41,054 nt of DNA, taken from assembly GCA_947460825.1 (NCBI GenBank), contig CANHHA010000025.1, positions 1 to 41,054 on the forward strand, given 5' to 3'. This DNA is from Flavobacteriales bacterium (lineage in GTDB: Bacteria > Bacteroidota > Bacteroidia > Flavobacteriales_D > Crocinitomicaceae). Shown in pieces: positions 25,197 to 33,898 of the stretch; the first letter of the stretch is position 1; every line of letters starts with the position of its first letter. The notes beneath the pieces are model-generated. The model was not told the DNA's origin. It saw only the letters and a list, made by a program, of their open reading frames with translations, and searched no databases. The translations under genes were made by a program, and so were the position numbers.

Positions 25197-26487
25197 AAAC
25201 CACATCTAACCCGGCACAAAATTGAGCTGCAGCAAAAACCAAATCATCCTCGGTGTGTGCTGAAGAAATGAACCCCACCTCATATCCGCTTGGTCCAATA
25301 TAAATGCCGTGATGCAGCAAATAGTTGTGCAGTGTATTAAAAGCCGTCATATCTGGGCTTATTTCGTCGGCCCGATGTATGGATTTTTTACCATTAAATG
25401 AAAGCCAAAAAATGGATGCCAATGAGATCAATTCGAAGTCGTAGTTTTTAACGGTTGCATAGGCATTTACACGGTCAACAAATCCGCGAGTTTTTGCTTC
25501 CATGGTTCGGTAAAAATCAGGAGACAAGCACAATTCAAGCTGTGCAATCCCTGCTGCCATGGCTACCGGATTGCCAGACAAGGTCCCTGCTTGGTACACC
25601 GGCCCTTCCGGAGAGACGCTGGCCATAATCTCATTAGAGGCTCCGTATGCTCCAACAGGCAATCCCCCCCCGATAATTTTCCCATAGGTAACAATGTCGG
25701 GTTGAATACCATAAAGCTCTGAGGCCCCGCCAAATGCAACCCTAAATCCGGAAATTACCTCGTCAAAAATCAACAAGACCTTATGTTTCCAACACAAGCC
25801 CCTTAAGGTTTGTAAAAAACTTAAATCTTGAAGTAAAAGCCCATTGTTGGCCGGCACCGGTTCAATAATCACGGCCGCCATCTCGTGACTGTGCAGTTCA
25901 AACGTGTTTTTAAGCAGTTCTTCGTTGTTTAAAGGAAGCACAAGGGTGTCGTGAGCAACCGCTTGCGGCACACCAGCACTGGATGAGGTTCCAAGCGTAA
26001 TTAAGCCGCTTCCTGCCTGCACCAACATCGCGTCAACATGTCCGTGATAGCACCCCTCAAACTTCAGAATTTTAGATTTACCCGTATATCCTCTTGCCAG
26101 CCGTAGCGCCGACATTACTGCTTCGGTTCCCGAACTCACAAAACGAAGTTTATCAATGAAGGGAATGTTGGTTTTAATTAATTTGGCCAATTCACTCTCT
26201 AAGCGCGTTGGCGCTCCAAAACTGGACCCATTCTTCAGGGTTTGAATTATTTTATTCTCTACATATTCATTGGCGTGCCCATGAATTAAGGGCCCCCAAC
26301 TGTTACAAAAATCAATAAATTGATTTCCATCTTCATCCCACACGGCAGCGCCCTTTCCTTTCGCAAAAAACAAGGGGGTTCCGCCCACACTTTTAAAGGC
26401 ACGAACGGGAGAGTTTACCCCCCCGGGGAACAGGGTGGAAGATTCTTCGAAAAGCCGTTTGGACTGCGTGCGGTTTAGTTGCGTCAT
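25189..26487 (-). CDS. hemL: Glutamate-1-semialdehyde 2,1-aminomutase
   Basis: 432 residues. It converts glutamate-1-semialdehyde to 5-aminolevulinate, the C5-route entry to heme. VNSPVRAFKSVGGTP, FVSSGTEAVMSALRLARG, FDEVISGFR and TYGKIIGGGLPVGAYG identify it; Lys270 in TYGK binds PLP. The length is normal. The gene heads a five-gene minus-strand run whose other members concern carotenoids. The promoter lies in the 42-base gap shared with kynU. Confidence 0.97.
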   Translation of the reverse strand: MTQLNRTQSKRLFEESSTLFPGGVNSPVRAFKSVGGTPLFFAKGKGAAVWDEDGNQFIDFCNSWGPLIHGHANEYVENKIIQTLKNGSSFGAPTRLESELAKLIKTNIPFIDKLRFVSSGTEAVMSALRLARGYTGKSKILKFEGCYHGHVDAMLVQAGSGLITLGTSSSAGVPQAVAHDTLVLPLNNEELLKNTFELHSHEMAAVIIEPVPANNGLLLQDLSFLQTLRGLCWKHKVLLIFDEVISGFRVAFGGASELYGIQPDIVTYGKIIGGGLPVGAYGASNEIMASVSPEGPVYQAGTLSGNPVAMAAGIAQLELCLSPDFYRTMEAKTRGFVDRVNAYATVKNYDFELISLASIFWLSFNGKKSIHRADEISPDMTAFNTLHNYLLHHGIYIGPSGYEVGFISSAHTEDDLVFAAAQFCAGLDVVYA

Positions 26488-26494
26488 TGTTCCT

Positions 26495-26502
26495 TATCTT
26501 TG
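26495..26502 (+). promoter_or_regulatory. -7 promoter element of kynU (TATCTTTG)
   Basis: Exact TAnnTTTG match. A -33 TTA at 26475-26477 lies 17 bases upstream, inside the first hemL codons. kynU starts 27 bases downstream at 26530. Confidence 0.65.
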
Positions 26503-26506
26503 TAAA

Positions 26507-26514
26507 CAAAATTA
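26507..26514 (-). promoter_or_regulatory. -7 promoter element of hemL (TAATTTTG)
   Basis: Exact TAnnTTTG match on the minus strand, 19 bases before the hemL ATG at 26487. It is only 4 bases from the kynU element, so the two polymerases would bind overlapping DNA. Confidence 0.6.
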
Positions 26515-26529
26515 CGAAAATCGAATCGG

Positions 26530-27807
26530 ATGCACTTTGAAAACTCCATAGAATTTGCAAAAGAAATGGACAACAACGATCCATTGAGGGCGTTTAGAGC
26601 TGAATTTATATTACCAACCTTTGGAAAAGAACATCCGGTGTATTTCACTGGAAACTCGTTGGGACTACAGCCTAAAAAAGCGAAACAGTACCTCATAGAA
26701 GAACTTGAGGATTGGGGAACGCTTGGCGTGGAAGGACATTTTGAAGGTCGGCGCCCCTGGTATTCCTATCATGAATTACTCACAGAAAAGGTGGCGGCAA
26801 TCGTAGGCGCTAAACCCATAGAAGTGTGCACCACCCATAGCCTAACCACCAACCTACACTTACTCATGGCTTCGTTTTATACCCCTGAGGGTAAGCGAAC
26901 AAAAATACTGTGTGAGGCAAAGGCGTTTCCAAGCGATCAATATGCACTGGAGTCCCAACTGCAAATCCATGGTTTGCCGCCAAGTGATTTGGTGTGGGTG
27001 ACGCCACGACCGGGCGAAGAACTCATTCATGAAGAAGATATTTATCAGCGCATTGATGAGCTCGGCGAAACCTTAGCCCTGGTGATGTGGGGTGGAGTCA
27101 ACTACTACACCGGACAATATTTTGATTTACAAACCATTACCCAAAAGGCACATGCAGTGGGAGCTATGGTAGGATTTGATTTAGCCCATGCCGCAGGCAA
27201 TGTGAACTTAAGTCTCCATGAGTGGGGTCCTGATTTTGCAGCATGGTGTGGATATAAATATTTAAATTCTTCACCGGGTGGAGTTTCTGGTTTTTTTGTT
27301 CATGAACGCCACGCGCACCGTAAAGATCTTCCACGCCTAGCCGGCTGGTGGGGTCACACCAAAGAAACGCGATTTGCAATGGAGCCAGGGTTTAATCCAA
27401 TACCGGGAGCAGAGGGATGGCAATTGAGTAACGCTCCCGTATTAGGAATGGCCGTTCATTTAGCTTCCCTTGAATTGTTTGAAGCAGCCGGCATGGAGCG
27501 GATTGGTCAAAAAAGAGACCTAATGACCCATTATTTATCCTTTGTGGTTTTTGACATATCTTCCAATAGTCCGGGTACAGAACGGTTCGAGGTTATAACC
27601 CCCTCCGATCCAAAGAAACGGGGTGCGCAGCTTTCAATCAAGGCTACAGGAAAAGGTAAAGGACTATTTGATGCCCTGAGTGAACGGGGTGTAACGGCGG
27701 ATTGGAGGGAACCTAATGTGATCCGAGTTGCCCCAGCACCTTTGTACAATAGCTTTGAAGATTGTTACTGGTTCGGCCAGCACTTAAGGTCAGCCCTTCA
27801 GGGATAA
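26530..27807 (+). CDS. kynU: Kynureninase
   Basis: 425 residues, a PLP enzyme cleaving kynurenine or 3-hydroxykynurenine to (hydroxy)anthranilate and alanine, in tryptophan breakdown or tryptophan-based NAD synthesis. YFTGNSLGLQPKKA, GHFEGRRPWYSYHE, FDLAHAAGN (Asp217) and WCGYKYLNSSPGG with PLP Lys243 are all family hallmarks. Other pathway genes (kmo, tdo, haao) are not in the window. Its 3' end overlaps purN tail-to-tail by 18 bases. Confidence 0.96.
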   Translation: MHFENSIEFAKEMDNNDPLRAFRAEFILPTFGKEHPVYFTGNSLGLQPKKAKQYLIEELEDWGTLGVEGHFEGRRPWYSYHELLTEKVAAIVGAKPIEVCTTHSLTTNLHLLMASFYTPEGKRTKILCEAKAFPSDQYALESQLQIHGLPPSDLVWVTPRPGEELIHEEDIYQRIDELGETLALVMWGGVNYYTGQYFDLQTITQKAHAVGAMVGFDLAHAAGNVNLSLHEWGPDFAAWCGYKYLNSSPGGVSGFFVHERHAHRKDLPRLAGWWGHTKETRFAMEPGFNPIPGAEGWQLSNAPVLGMAVHLASLELFEAAGMERIGQKRDLMTHYLSFVVFDISSNSPGTERFEVITPSDPKKRGAQLSIKATGKGKGLFDALSERGVTADWREPNVIRVAPAPLYNSFEDCYWFGQHLRSALQG

Positions 27808-28365
27808 ACAATAACGCTCGATTGCTCGAGGGAAGTATTGATATTCCAACGCATGAACCTTCTCTTCAATCTGTTCAATGGTGTCTAATGTAGTTATATA
27901 ACAACGGTGTTGTTCTAAAATTCTACCCTCATCATAGTATTCATTAACTAAGTGAATGGTAATTCCGGTTTCTGTTTCTTGCCTTGCATGTACAGCCTCA
28001 TGAACGCGCCGCCCATACATTCCTGCACCACCGAATTTAGGAAGGAGGGAGGGGTGTATGTTTAAAATGCGATTAGGGTATTGTGAAATCAAAACAGCAC
28101 TTATTTTCTTTAAGAATCCCGCTAAGATAATCAGGTCACATGCGTGATGTTTGAGCTGATGGAGTGCTTCGTGTTCATCCCAGGGCGTGTATTGAGCGTA
28201 AAACAATTGATTATCAACACAATATTCCTTGATGGTGGAATTTTCTTTACTGCTAATAATCCCCAGCACGGCAATGTGTTCGTGCTTAGCGAAATAACCC
28301 ACGATGTTTCTAGCATTGGAGCCTGTTCCAGAGATAAATAGCACAAGATTTAAGGGCCGTTTCAT
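27790..28365 (-). CDS. purN: Phosphoribosylglycinamide formyltransferase
   Basis: 191 residues from ATG at 28365; two codons of further open frame start with TTG and lie within the promoter. It formylates GAR from 10-formyl-THF in purine synthesis. FISGTGSNARN binds phosphate; LNIHPSLLPKFGG has Asn102 and His104, and YDEGRIL has Asp145, the catalytic trio. KFGGAGMYGRRVHEAV is usual in the phylum. It diverges from acpP. Confidence 0.96.
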   Translation of the reverse strand: MKRPLNLVLFISGTGSNARNIVGYFAKHEHIAVLGIISSKENSTIKEYCVDNQLFYAQYTPWDEHEALHQLKHHACDLIILAGFLKKISAVLISQYPNRILNIHPSLLPKFGGAGMYGRRVHEAVHARQETETGITIHLVNEYYDEGRILEQHRCYITTLDTIEQIEEKVHALEYQYFPRAIERYCLSLKG

Positions 28366-28368
28366 GGG

Positions 28369-28376
28369 CAAAAATA
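28369..28376 (-). promoter_or_regulatory. -7 promoter element of purN (TATTTTTG)
   Basis: Exact TAnnTTTG match on the minus strand. Only 3 bases separate it from the ATG at 28365, so the mRNA should be leaderless. A TTG start at 28371 would fall inside the element. Confidence 0.65.
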
Positions 28377-28440
28377 AGGAAAGAAGCGCGTTTGTAGAGT
28401 TATCAGTATGAATTTCGTTGATAAATAATCAGGAATAATT

Positions 28441-28470
28441 TTGATAATTACGAGTTTGTTTTTTTCTTTG
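28441..28470 (+). promoter_or_regulatory. acpP promoter (TTG, 19 bases, TTTCTTTG)
   Basis: TTG at 28441-28443 and TTTCTTTG at 28463-28470, 19 bases apart; the -7 element has T for A at position 2. An A-rich 30-base leader without a Shine-Dalgarno site follows, ending CTAAAAAG before the ATG at 28501. A long A-rich leader is common for highly expressed Bacteroidota genes. Confidence 0.55.
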
Positions 28471-28500
28471 CAACCTTAAAACCATTAAAAAACTAAAAAG

Positions 28501-28737
28501 ATGTCTGAAATCAGAGGTAAAGTGATTGCAATCATTGTAGACAAATTAAATGTTGAAGAATCTGAAGTAACGGATGGAGCAAGCTTCACCAACGACTTAG
28601 GTGCTGACTCTTTAGATACCGTAGAATTAATTATGGAATTTGAGAAACAATTTGGTATTTCTATTCCAGATGACCAAGCAGAAACCATCCAAACGGTTGG
28701 AGATGCGGTTTCTTACATTGAAAGCAACGCGAAGTAA
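28501..28737 (+). CDS. acpP: Acyl carrier protein
   Basis: 78 residues, acidic. [18 protein letters not shown] holds Ser37, which receives the 4'-phosphopantetheine arm, in the standard DSL motif. NDLGADS and the C-terminal [10 protein letters not shown] are as expected. It carries growing acyl chains in fatty acid synthesis. fabF follows after 36 bases, and both probably share the promoter at 28441-28470. PanC and PanD elsewhere in the window make the precursor of its arm. Confidence 0.98.
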   Translation: MSEIRGKVIAIIVDKLNVEESEVTDGASFTNDLGADSLDTVELIMEFEKQFGISIPDDQAETIQTVGDAVSYIESNAK

Positions 28738-28773
28738 TAAAACAAAACCTTCCAACTTTTTAAGGATTACAGC

Positions 28774-30027
28774 ATGCAATTAAAGCGAGTAGTTGTAACT
28801 GGACTTGGTGCGCTTACGCCTATTGGCAATACCGTTTCAGAATACTGGAATAACTTGCTTATCGGAAAAAGTGGAGCAGCGCCCATTCAACAATTTGATG
28901 CCTCCTTATTTAAAACTCAATTTGCCTGTGAGGTAAAGGGTTTTGATGTGGAGCAGTTTCTTGATAAGAAAGAGGCTCGAAAAATGGATCAGTTTACCCA
29001 ATATGCCATGGTTTCTGCCATGGAGGCGGTAGACCAGTCTGGCCTTATGGAGTCCAATTCAAATACCGACCGCATTGGCGTGGTTTGGGGTTCAGGCGTA
29101 GGGGGCCTAAAAACCTTCCAAGAGGAAGCCAAGGCGTTTTTTGAAGGAGACGGAACTCCACGCTTCAATCCATTTTTTATTCCAAAAATGATTGCAGACA
29201 TTGCTTCAGGTCAGATTTCAATTAAGTACGGGTTTCGTGGTCCAAATTACGTTACCGTATCGGCCTGTGCCTCGTCTACCAATGCGATCATTGATGCATT
29301 TAACTTAATTCGATTGGGCAAGGCAGATGCCATCATTACGGGAGGTTCAGAAGCCGCTGTAAATGAAATGGGCATGGGAGGGTTTAATGCTTTGAAAGCA
29401 CTCTCTACAAGAAATGATAACCCAGAGGCCGCTTCACGGCCCTTCGACGTTGACCGAGATGGCTTCGTGTTGGGTGAAGGAGCCGGAGCGCTGATTCTGG
29501 AGGAATATGAACATGCCGTTAAGCGAGGCGCAACAATTTATGCCGAAGTAGTAGGAGGAGGAATGTCTGGTGATGCGTATCACATGACCGCTCCACATCC
29601 CGAAGGAATAGGTGCTCGAAACACCATGATTGCCGCACTAGAAGACGCAGAGATTAGTCCGGACCAAGTAGACTATATAAACGTACATGGCACATCCACT
29701 CCCTTGGGGGACATCGCTGAAGTAAAAGCGATTCAAGCTGTATTTGGAGCACACGCCTACAAGTTAAATATTTCTTCTACCAAATCAATGACCGGTCACC
29801 TGTTAGGGGCGGCGGGAGCGATAGAAGCCATTGCGTGTGTTTTGGCGGTGAAAAACGATATCGTCCCACCTACGATTAATCATTTTACAGATGATCCGGA
29901 AATTGATCCTAAATTAAATTTCACCTTCAATGCGCCACAACAGCGTACGGTGAACTATGCATTATCTAACACCTTCGGGTTTGGTGGGCATAACACGAGT
30001 GTGGTAGTCAAGAAATTTGTTGGATAA
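28774..30027 (+). CDS. fabF: 3-oxoacyl-[acyl-carrier-protein] synthase II
   Basis: 417 residues. The condensing enzyme extends acyl-ACP by malonyl-ACP. The nucleophile Cys165 lies in VTVSACASSTNA; the catalytic His residues are in NVHGTSTPLGD and STKSMTGHLLGAAGAIEA. FGFGGHN near the C-terminus is also conserved. Start MQLKRVVVTGLG is the family start. The stop codon is directly followed by the TTG start of rnc. Confidence 0.98.
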   Translation: MQLKRVVVTGLGALTPIGNTVSEYWNNLLIGKSGAAPIQQFDASLFKTQFACEVKGFDVEQFLDKKEARKMDQFTQYAMVSAMEAVDQSGLMESNSNTDRIGVVWGSGVGGLKTFQEEAKAFFEGDGTPRFNPFFIPKMIADIASGQISIKYGFRGPNYVTVSACASSTNAIIDAFNLIRLGKADAIITGGSEAAVNEMGMGGFNALKALSTRNDNPEAASRPFDVDRDGFVLGEGAGALILEEYEHAVKRGATIYAEVVGGGMSGDAYHMTAPHPEGIGARNTMIAALEDAEISPDQVDYINVHGTSTPLGDIAEVKAIQAVFGAHAYKLNISSTKSMTGHLLGAAGAIEAIACVLAVKNDIVPPTINHFTDDPEIDPKLNFTFNAPQQRTVNYALSNTFGFGGHNTSVVVKKFVG

Positions 30028-30747
30028 TTGGCCGTAAAACTCGGATTTATTTTCACGAAAAAGTCTGCAGAGGAACTCCTTCTAATCAAATTTATAATCA
30101 ACCATTTCGGCTACAGACCAACGTCTTTAGTTCATTTTAAACTGGCTATTTCTCATCGCTCTGGCGATATAAAAGAAGACATAGAATCCAATGAACGCTT
30201 AGAGTTTTTGGGTGATGCAATACTTGATGCCGTGGTTGCGGAGTATTTATTTAAGAAGTTTCCCGGGAATGACGAAGGGTATTTAACCAAGTTAAAATCT
30301 AAGGTAGTAAATAGAAAAACCCTCGCATTTATAGGTGAAAAAATGCAAATTCGAGCCGTATTGAATTACAACCAGTCTCGAAACCTAAACATTTCATCGC
30401 TGGAAGGAAATGCATTTGAAGCCATAATTGGCGCGATTTATTTAGACGGGGGCTTTGATGCCGCTAAAAAAAGCTTGCAAAATCATGTCCTTAGAAAGTT
30501 CGTAGATTTAAATAAGCTTCTTGAGGAGGAAATTGATTTTAAATCCCGCTTAATTATTTGGTGCCAAAAAAAGCGAATGAAGATTGACTTTATCGTCACC
30601 GACGAGCAACACATTCATGGGGCGTGGGAATATGAAATTTCAATTCAAATTAATGGACGGGATTTTGGCCGAGGAAAGGCGGGATCCAAAAAACAAGCGG
30701 AGCAAATTGCGGCCAAGCAAACCTTAGAATTAATCGGAGAAATTTAA
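30028..30747 (+). CDS. rnc: Ribonuclease III
   Basis: 239 residues. It cuts double-stranded RNA in rRNA and mRNA maturation. NERLEFLGDAILDAVVAEYLF is the catalytic signature with its acidic residues; GNAFEAIIGAIYLDGGFDAA holds the second acidic site. The C-terminal double-stranded-RNA-binding domain ends GRGKAGSKKQAEQIAAKQTLE. No ATG or GTG gives a full N-terminus; TTG at 30028, immediately after the fabF stop, is the likely start and implies coupling. Order acpP-fabF-rnc is widespread in the phylum. Confidence 0.95.
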   Translation: MAVKLGFIFTKKSAEELLLIKFIINHFGYRPTSLVHFKLAISHRSGDIKEDIESNERLEFLGDAILDAVVAEYLFKKFPGNDEGYLTKLKSKVVNRKTLAFIGEKMQIRAVLNYNQSRNLNISSLEGNAFEAIIGAIYLDGGFDAAKKSLQNHVLRKFVDLNKLLEEEIDFKSRLIIWCQKKRMKIDFIVTDEQHIHGAWEYEISIQINGRDFGRGKAGSKKQAEQIAAKQTLELIGEI

Positions 30748-30766
30748 TTAGAATTCTTTTTTTTTG

Positions 30767-30774
30767 TTTCTTTG
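30767..30774 (+). promoter_or_regulatory. Possible -7 element (TTTCTTTG)
   Basis: Seven of eight positions match TAnnTTTG. A -33-like TTA at 30744-30746 is 20 bases upstream. The ATG at 30790 follows after 15 bases. Confidence 0.4.
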
Positions 30775-30789
30775 TAAAAAATTACGCGT

Positions 30790-31014
30790 ATGTGGACAGA
30801 ATTTGTATATAAACTCGGAGATTTATTTCAGTGGTCGTTTGGATTTTTTGAATTTATTCAGAATTATTTCAACGACTTCCTTCTTGGATTAGGATTTTTT
30901 GGGTTTGGATATTGGATGAACTTTCAAAACAAATTAAGCAAGAAAGCAAATGTACCGGTAGAGTCTTCGGAAAATACAGGTTGGTATAAAGACGAGAACA
31001 AACAATTGAAATAA
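30790..31014 (+). CDS. Small one-helix membrane protein, possibly DUF6341-like
   Basis: 74 residues. An aromatic, amphipathic N-terminus (FVYKLGDLFQWSFGFFEFI) leads to a membrane helix at about 30-46 and a polar C-terminus ending WYKDENKQLK. The layout resembles small Bacteroidota proteins such as DUF6341, but I cannot confirm it. It has its own promoter-like element and is followed directly by a strong terminator, so it is a genuine short transcription unit or the tail of the acpP-fabF-rnc operon. Confidence 0.7.
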   Translation: MWTEFVYKLGDLFQWSFGFFEFIQNYFNDFLLGLGFFGFGYWMNFQNKLSKKANVPVESSENTGWYKDENKQLK

Positions 31015-31035
31015 AAATCAATTCTTTAATACATT

Positions 31036-31065
31036 AAAAAGGGAAGCATTTGCTTCCCTTTTTTT
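31036..31065. terminator. Bidirectional intrinsic terminator
   Basis: GGGAAGC (31041-31047) pairs with GCTTCCC (31052-31058) over a 4-base loop, with A-run 31036-31040 and T-run 31059-31065 on the two sides. It lies between convergent genes ending at 31014 (plus) and 31086 (minus, sdhB). Confidence 0.92.
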
Positions 31066-31085
31066 ATGACATTTAATGGCGTGTG

Positions 31086-31856
31086 TTATTTTTTGTCGCT
31101 GGTCACGGCAGCTTTAATTAACTCGCGGTTCATTCGAGCAATATTCTCAATAGAGATTCCTTTAGGACATTCTACTTCGCAAGCTCCTGTATTCGTACAA
31201 TTTCCAAAACCTTCTTCATCCATTTGGCGCACCATGTTTAGCACCCGCTCACGGCCTTCAACCTTCCCTTGTGGTAAGAGCGCGTATTGAGATACTTTAG
31301 CCCCCACAAAAAGCATGGCAGAGCCGTTTTTACAGCTTGCTACACAAGCACCACACCCAATGCATGCAGCGGCCTCAAATGCCTTGTCAGCGTCGTCTTT
31401 TGGAACTGGAATTGCATTCGCATCCATGGTTCTTCCAGAAGTGTTCACTGAAACAAATCCTCCCGCCTGCTGAATGCGATCAAAGGCAGAACGATCTACC
31501 ACCAAATCTTTGATGATTGGAAAGGCTTTGGCCCTCCAGGGCTCAACATAAATAGTATCGCCATCGTTGAATTTACGCATGTGCAATTGACAGGTAGTGG
31601 TTCCTGTATCTGGTCCGTGTGCACGGCCATTAATATATATGGAACACATGCCGCAAATACCCTCTCGACAATCGTGATCAAAAGCTACCGGCGAGTCATT
31701 GCTGTTTATAAGTTGCTCATTTAATTGGTCAAGCATTTCCAAAAACGAACTGTCTGTAGACACCTGGTCCAGTTTATACGTTTCGAGGCTTCCTTTGGCT
31801 TGGCTGTTCTTTTGACGCCAAATTTTAAGGGTAATATTGATAAATTTAGTTGCCAT
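31086..31856 (-). CDS. sdhB: Succinate dehydrogenase/fumarate reductase iron-sulfur subunit
   Basis: 256 residues. It carries electrons from the flavoprotein to the membrane subunit of complex II. The [2Fe-2S] Cys set is [10 protein letters not shown] plus a later Cys in [19 protein letters not shown] and [14 protein letters not shown] hold the [4Fe-4S] and [3Fe-4S] ligands. The protein is last in the sdhC-sdhA-sdhB operon (11 bases after sdhA). It matches the quinol/fumarate-type B subunit with a b558 cytochrome seen in this phylum. Confidence 0.96.
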   Translation of the reverse strand: MATKFINITLKIWRQKNSQAKGSLETYKLDQVSTDSSFLEMLDQLNEQLINSNDSPVAFDHDCREGICGMCSIYINGRAHGPDTGTTTCQLHMRKFNDGDTIYVEPWRAKAFPIIKDLVVDRSAFDRIQQAGGFVSVNTSGRTMDANAIPVPKDDADKAFEAAACIGCGACVASCKNGSAMLFVGAKVSQYALLPQGKVEGRERVLNMVRQMDEEGFGNCTNTGACEVECPKGISIENIARMNRELIKAAVTSDKK

Positions 31857-31867
31857 AAGTGGTTTCT

Positions 31868-33880
31868 TTATTTGTAGTTTCTCGCTGCAATTTTAATGAA
31901 CTCGTATTTTAATTCTTCTTTATGTAGGGTTGCATGTTTTGCATCACCGTCTTGGTATTCCCATGCAGCCACCATTTTAAAGTTGTCATCATCGCGCAGT
32001 GTTTCTCCTTCAGCATCTTGATATTCTTCGCGGAAATGTCCACCACAGGATTCATTGCGGTTCAAGGCATCAACGGCCATCAATTGACCTAATTCGATGA
32101 AATCCGCCACGCGCAGTGCTTTTTCAAGTTCTGTATTCATTTCATTGGCATCACCCGGAACAAAAACATCCGCATAAAAGGCTTCGCGAAGGGCGTTAAT
32201 TTCATCCACCGCCTCTTTTAAACCGGCTTCACTTCGGCCCATCCCGACTTTATTCCACATAATTAAACCTAATTTCTTGTGGAAATAGTCAACGGATTTA
32301 GTTCCCTTGTTGGTTAAGAACAGTTGAATACGCTCAGTTACTGCACGTTCTGCCTCCTCGAATTCGGGCGCATCCGTGGAAATGCTTCCTGTTCGGATAT
32401 CGTCTGCCAAGTAATTCGATAAGGTATATGGCAATACAAAATAACCATCAGCCAAGCCTTGCATTAACGCGGAAGCCCCTAATCGGTTCGCACCGTGATC
32501 AGAGAAGTTCGCTTCGCCGGTTACAAAACAACCAGGGATAGTACTCTGAAGATTATAGTCAACCCAAACGCCCCCCATGGTGTAGTGAACAGCCGGATAA
32601 ATTTTCATGGGTGTTTCGTACGGATTCTCATCAGTGATTTTCTCATACATCTGAAATAAGTTCCCGTATTTTTCTTCAATCCATTTTTTACCAAAGGCAA
32701 GAATGGTTTCTTCAGAAGGATTATGGTCCCCTTTAGCAAAGGCCTCTTGTTTTCCCTTGCTTCTAATTTCTGAAGAGAAATCTAAGTAAACGCCTTCGTT
32801 GGTGTCGTTCGCTTCAATTCCAAATCCGGCATCGCAACGCTCTTTGGCCGCTCGAGACGCCACATCACGTGGAACTAAGTTTCCAAAGGCAGGATACCTG
32901 CGCTCTAGGAAATAATCACGGTCTTCCTCTGCAATCTGAGTGGGCTTTAATCGTCCTTCTCGGATGGCTTCTGCGTCTTCTTTTTTAGCTGGAACCCAAA
33001 TGCGACCGGAGTTTCTTAAGGACTCAGACATTAAGGTTAATTTAGACTGGTTCGTTCCATGTACTGGAATACAGGTAGGGTGAATCTGAACAAAACAAGG
33101 ATTCGCAAAATAAGCGCCGCGCTTGTGTACCTTCCAAGCCGCAGACACATTACTTCCCATCGCGTTTGTTGATAGGAAATAAACGTTGCCGTATCCCCCA
33201 GAAGCGATTACCACGGCATGTGCACTGTGTCTTTCGATTTCACCGGTAATAAGATTCCTAGCAATAATACCTCGTGCTTTTCCGTCAACCACCACTAAGT
33301 CCAACATTTCATGACGGTGGTACATTTTTACACGGCCCAATCCAATTTGACGTGATAAGGCTGAATAGGCACCCAATAAGAGCTGTTGACCGGTTTGACC
33401 TGCCGCATAAAAGGTACGCTGAACCTGAGTTCCACCAAAAGAACGGTTATCCAATAAACCTCCGTATTCTCTTGCGAAGGGAACGCCTTGAGCAACACAT
33501 TGGTCAATAATGTTTCCAGAAACTTCAGCCAATCGGTGCACGTTTGCTTCACGCGCACGATAATCGCCTCCTTTAATGGTGTCATAGAACAAGCGATACA
33601 CAGAATCCCCGTCGTTTTGATAATTTTTTGCTGCATTGATTCCTCCTTGCGCGGCAATCGAGTGCGCTCTACGTGGAGAATCTTGAAAGCAGAATGCCTT
33701 TACATTGTAGCCCATTTCACCAAGTGAAGCAGCGGCAGAGGCTCCAGCCAATCCTGTACCAACAACAATCACATCGATTTTTGGTCGGTTATTTGGCGCC
33801 ACTAATTTCATGTGGTTTTTATGGTTGGTCCATTTTTCTGATAATGGTCCTTCCGGAATTTTAGCGTCTAATGTTGACAT
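31868..33880 (-). CDS. sdhA: Succinate dehydrogenase/fumarate reductase flavoprotein subunit
   Basis: 670 residues, the catalytic subunit interconverting succinate and fumarate with covalent FAD. The FAD-binding fold starts [32 protein letters not shown] includes the His-FAD attachment region ([11 protein letters not shown]). IHPTCIP and the later [35 protein letters not shown] are conserved active-site or FAD regions. It is longer than the enterobacterial SdhA because of family-specific insertions, normal for the b558-type complexes. 18 bases separate it from sdhC. Confidence 0.97.
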   Translation of the reverse strand: MSTLDAKIPEGPLSEKWTNHKNHMKLVAPNNRPKIDVIVVGTGLAGASAAASLGEMGYNVKAFCFQDSPRRAHSIAAQGGINAAKNYQNDGDSVYRLFYDTIKGGDYRAREANVHRLAEVSGNIIDQCVAQGVPFAREYGGLLDNRSFGGTQVQRTFYAAGQTGQQLLLGAYSALSRQIGLGRVKMYHRHEMLDLVVVDGKARGIIARNLITGEIERHSAHAVVIASGGYGNVYFLSTNAMGSNVSAAWKVHKRGAYFANPCFVQIHPTCIPVHGTNQSKLTLMSESLRNSGRIWVPAKKEDAEAIREGRLKPTQIAEEDRDYFLERRYPAFGNLVPRDVASRAAKERCDAGFGIEANDTNEGVYLDFSSEIRSKGKQEAFAKGDHNPSEETILAFGKKWIEEKYGNLFQMYEKITDENPYETPMKIYPAVHYTMGGVWVDYNLQSTIPGCFVTGEANFSDHGANRLGASALMQGLADGYFVLPYTLSNYLADDIRTGSISTDAPEFEEAERAVTERIQLFLTNKGTKSVDYFHKKLGLIMWNKVGMGRSEAGLKEAVDEINALREAFYADVFVPGDANEMNTELEKALRVADFIELGQLMAVDALNRNESCGGHFREEYQDAEGETLRDDDNFKMVAAWEYQDGDAKHATLHKEELKYEFIKIAARNYK

Positions 33881-33898
33881 CTGTATATGATTAAATCG

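Noticed and set aside
33274..33864. Open frames overlapping sdhA on either strand
   Set aside because: Shadows of the conserved sdhA reading frame with no recognisable motifs.
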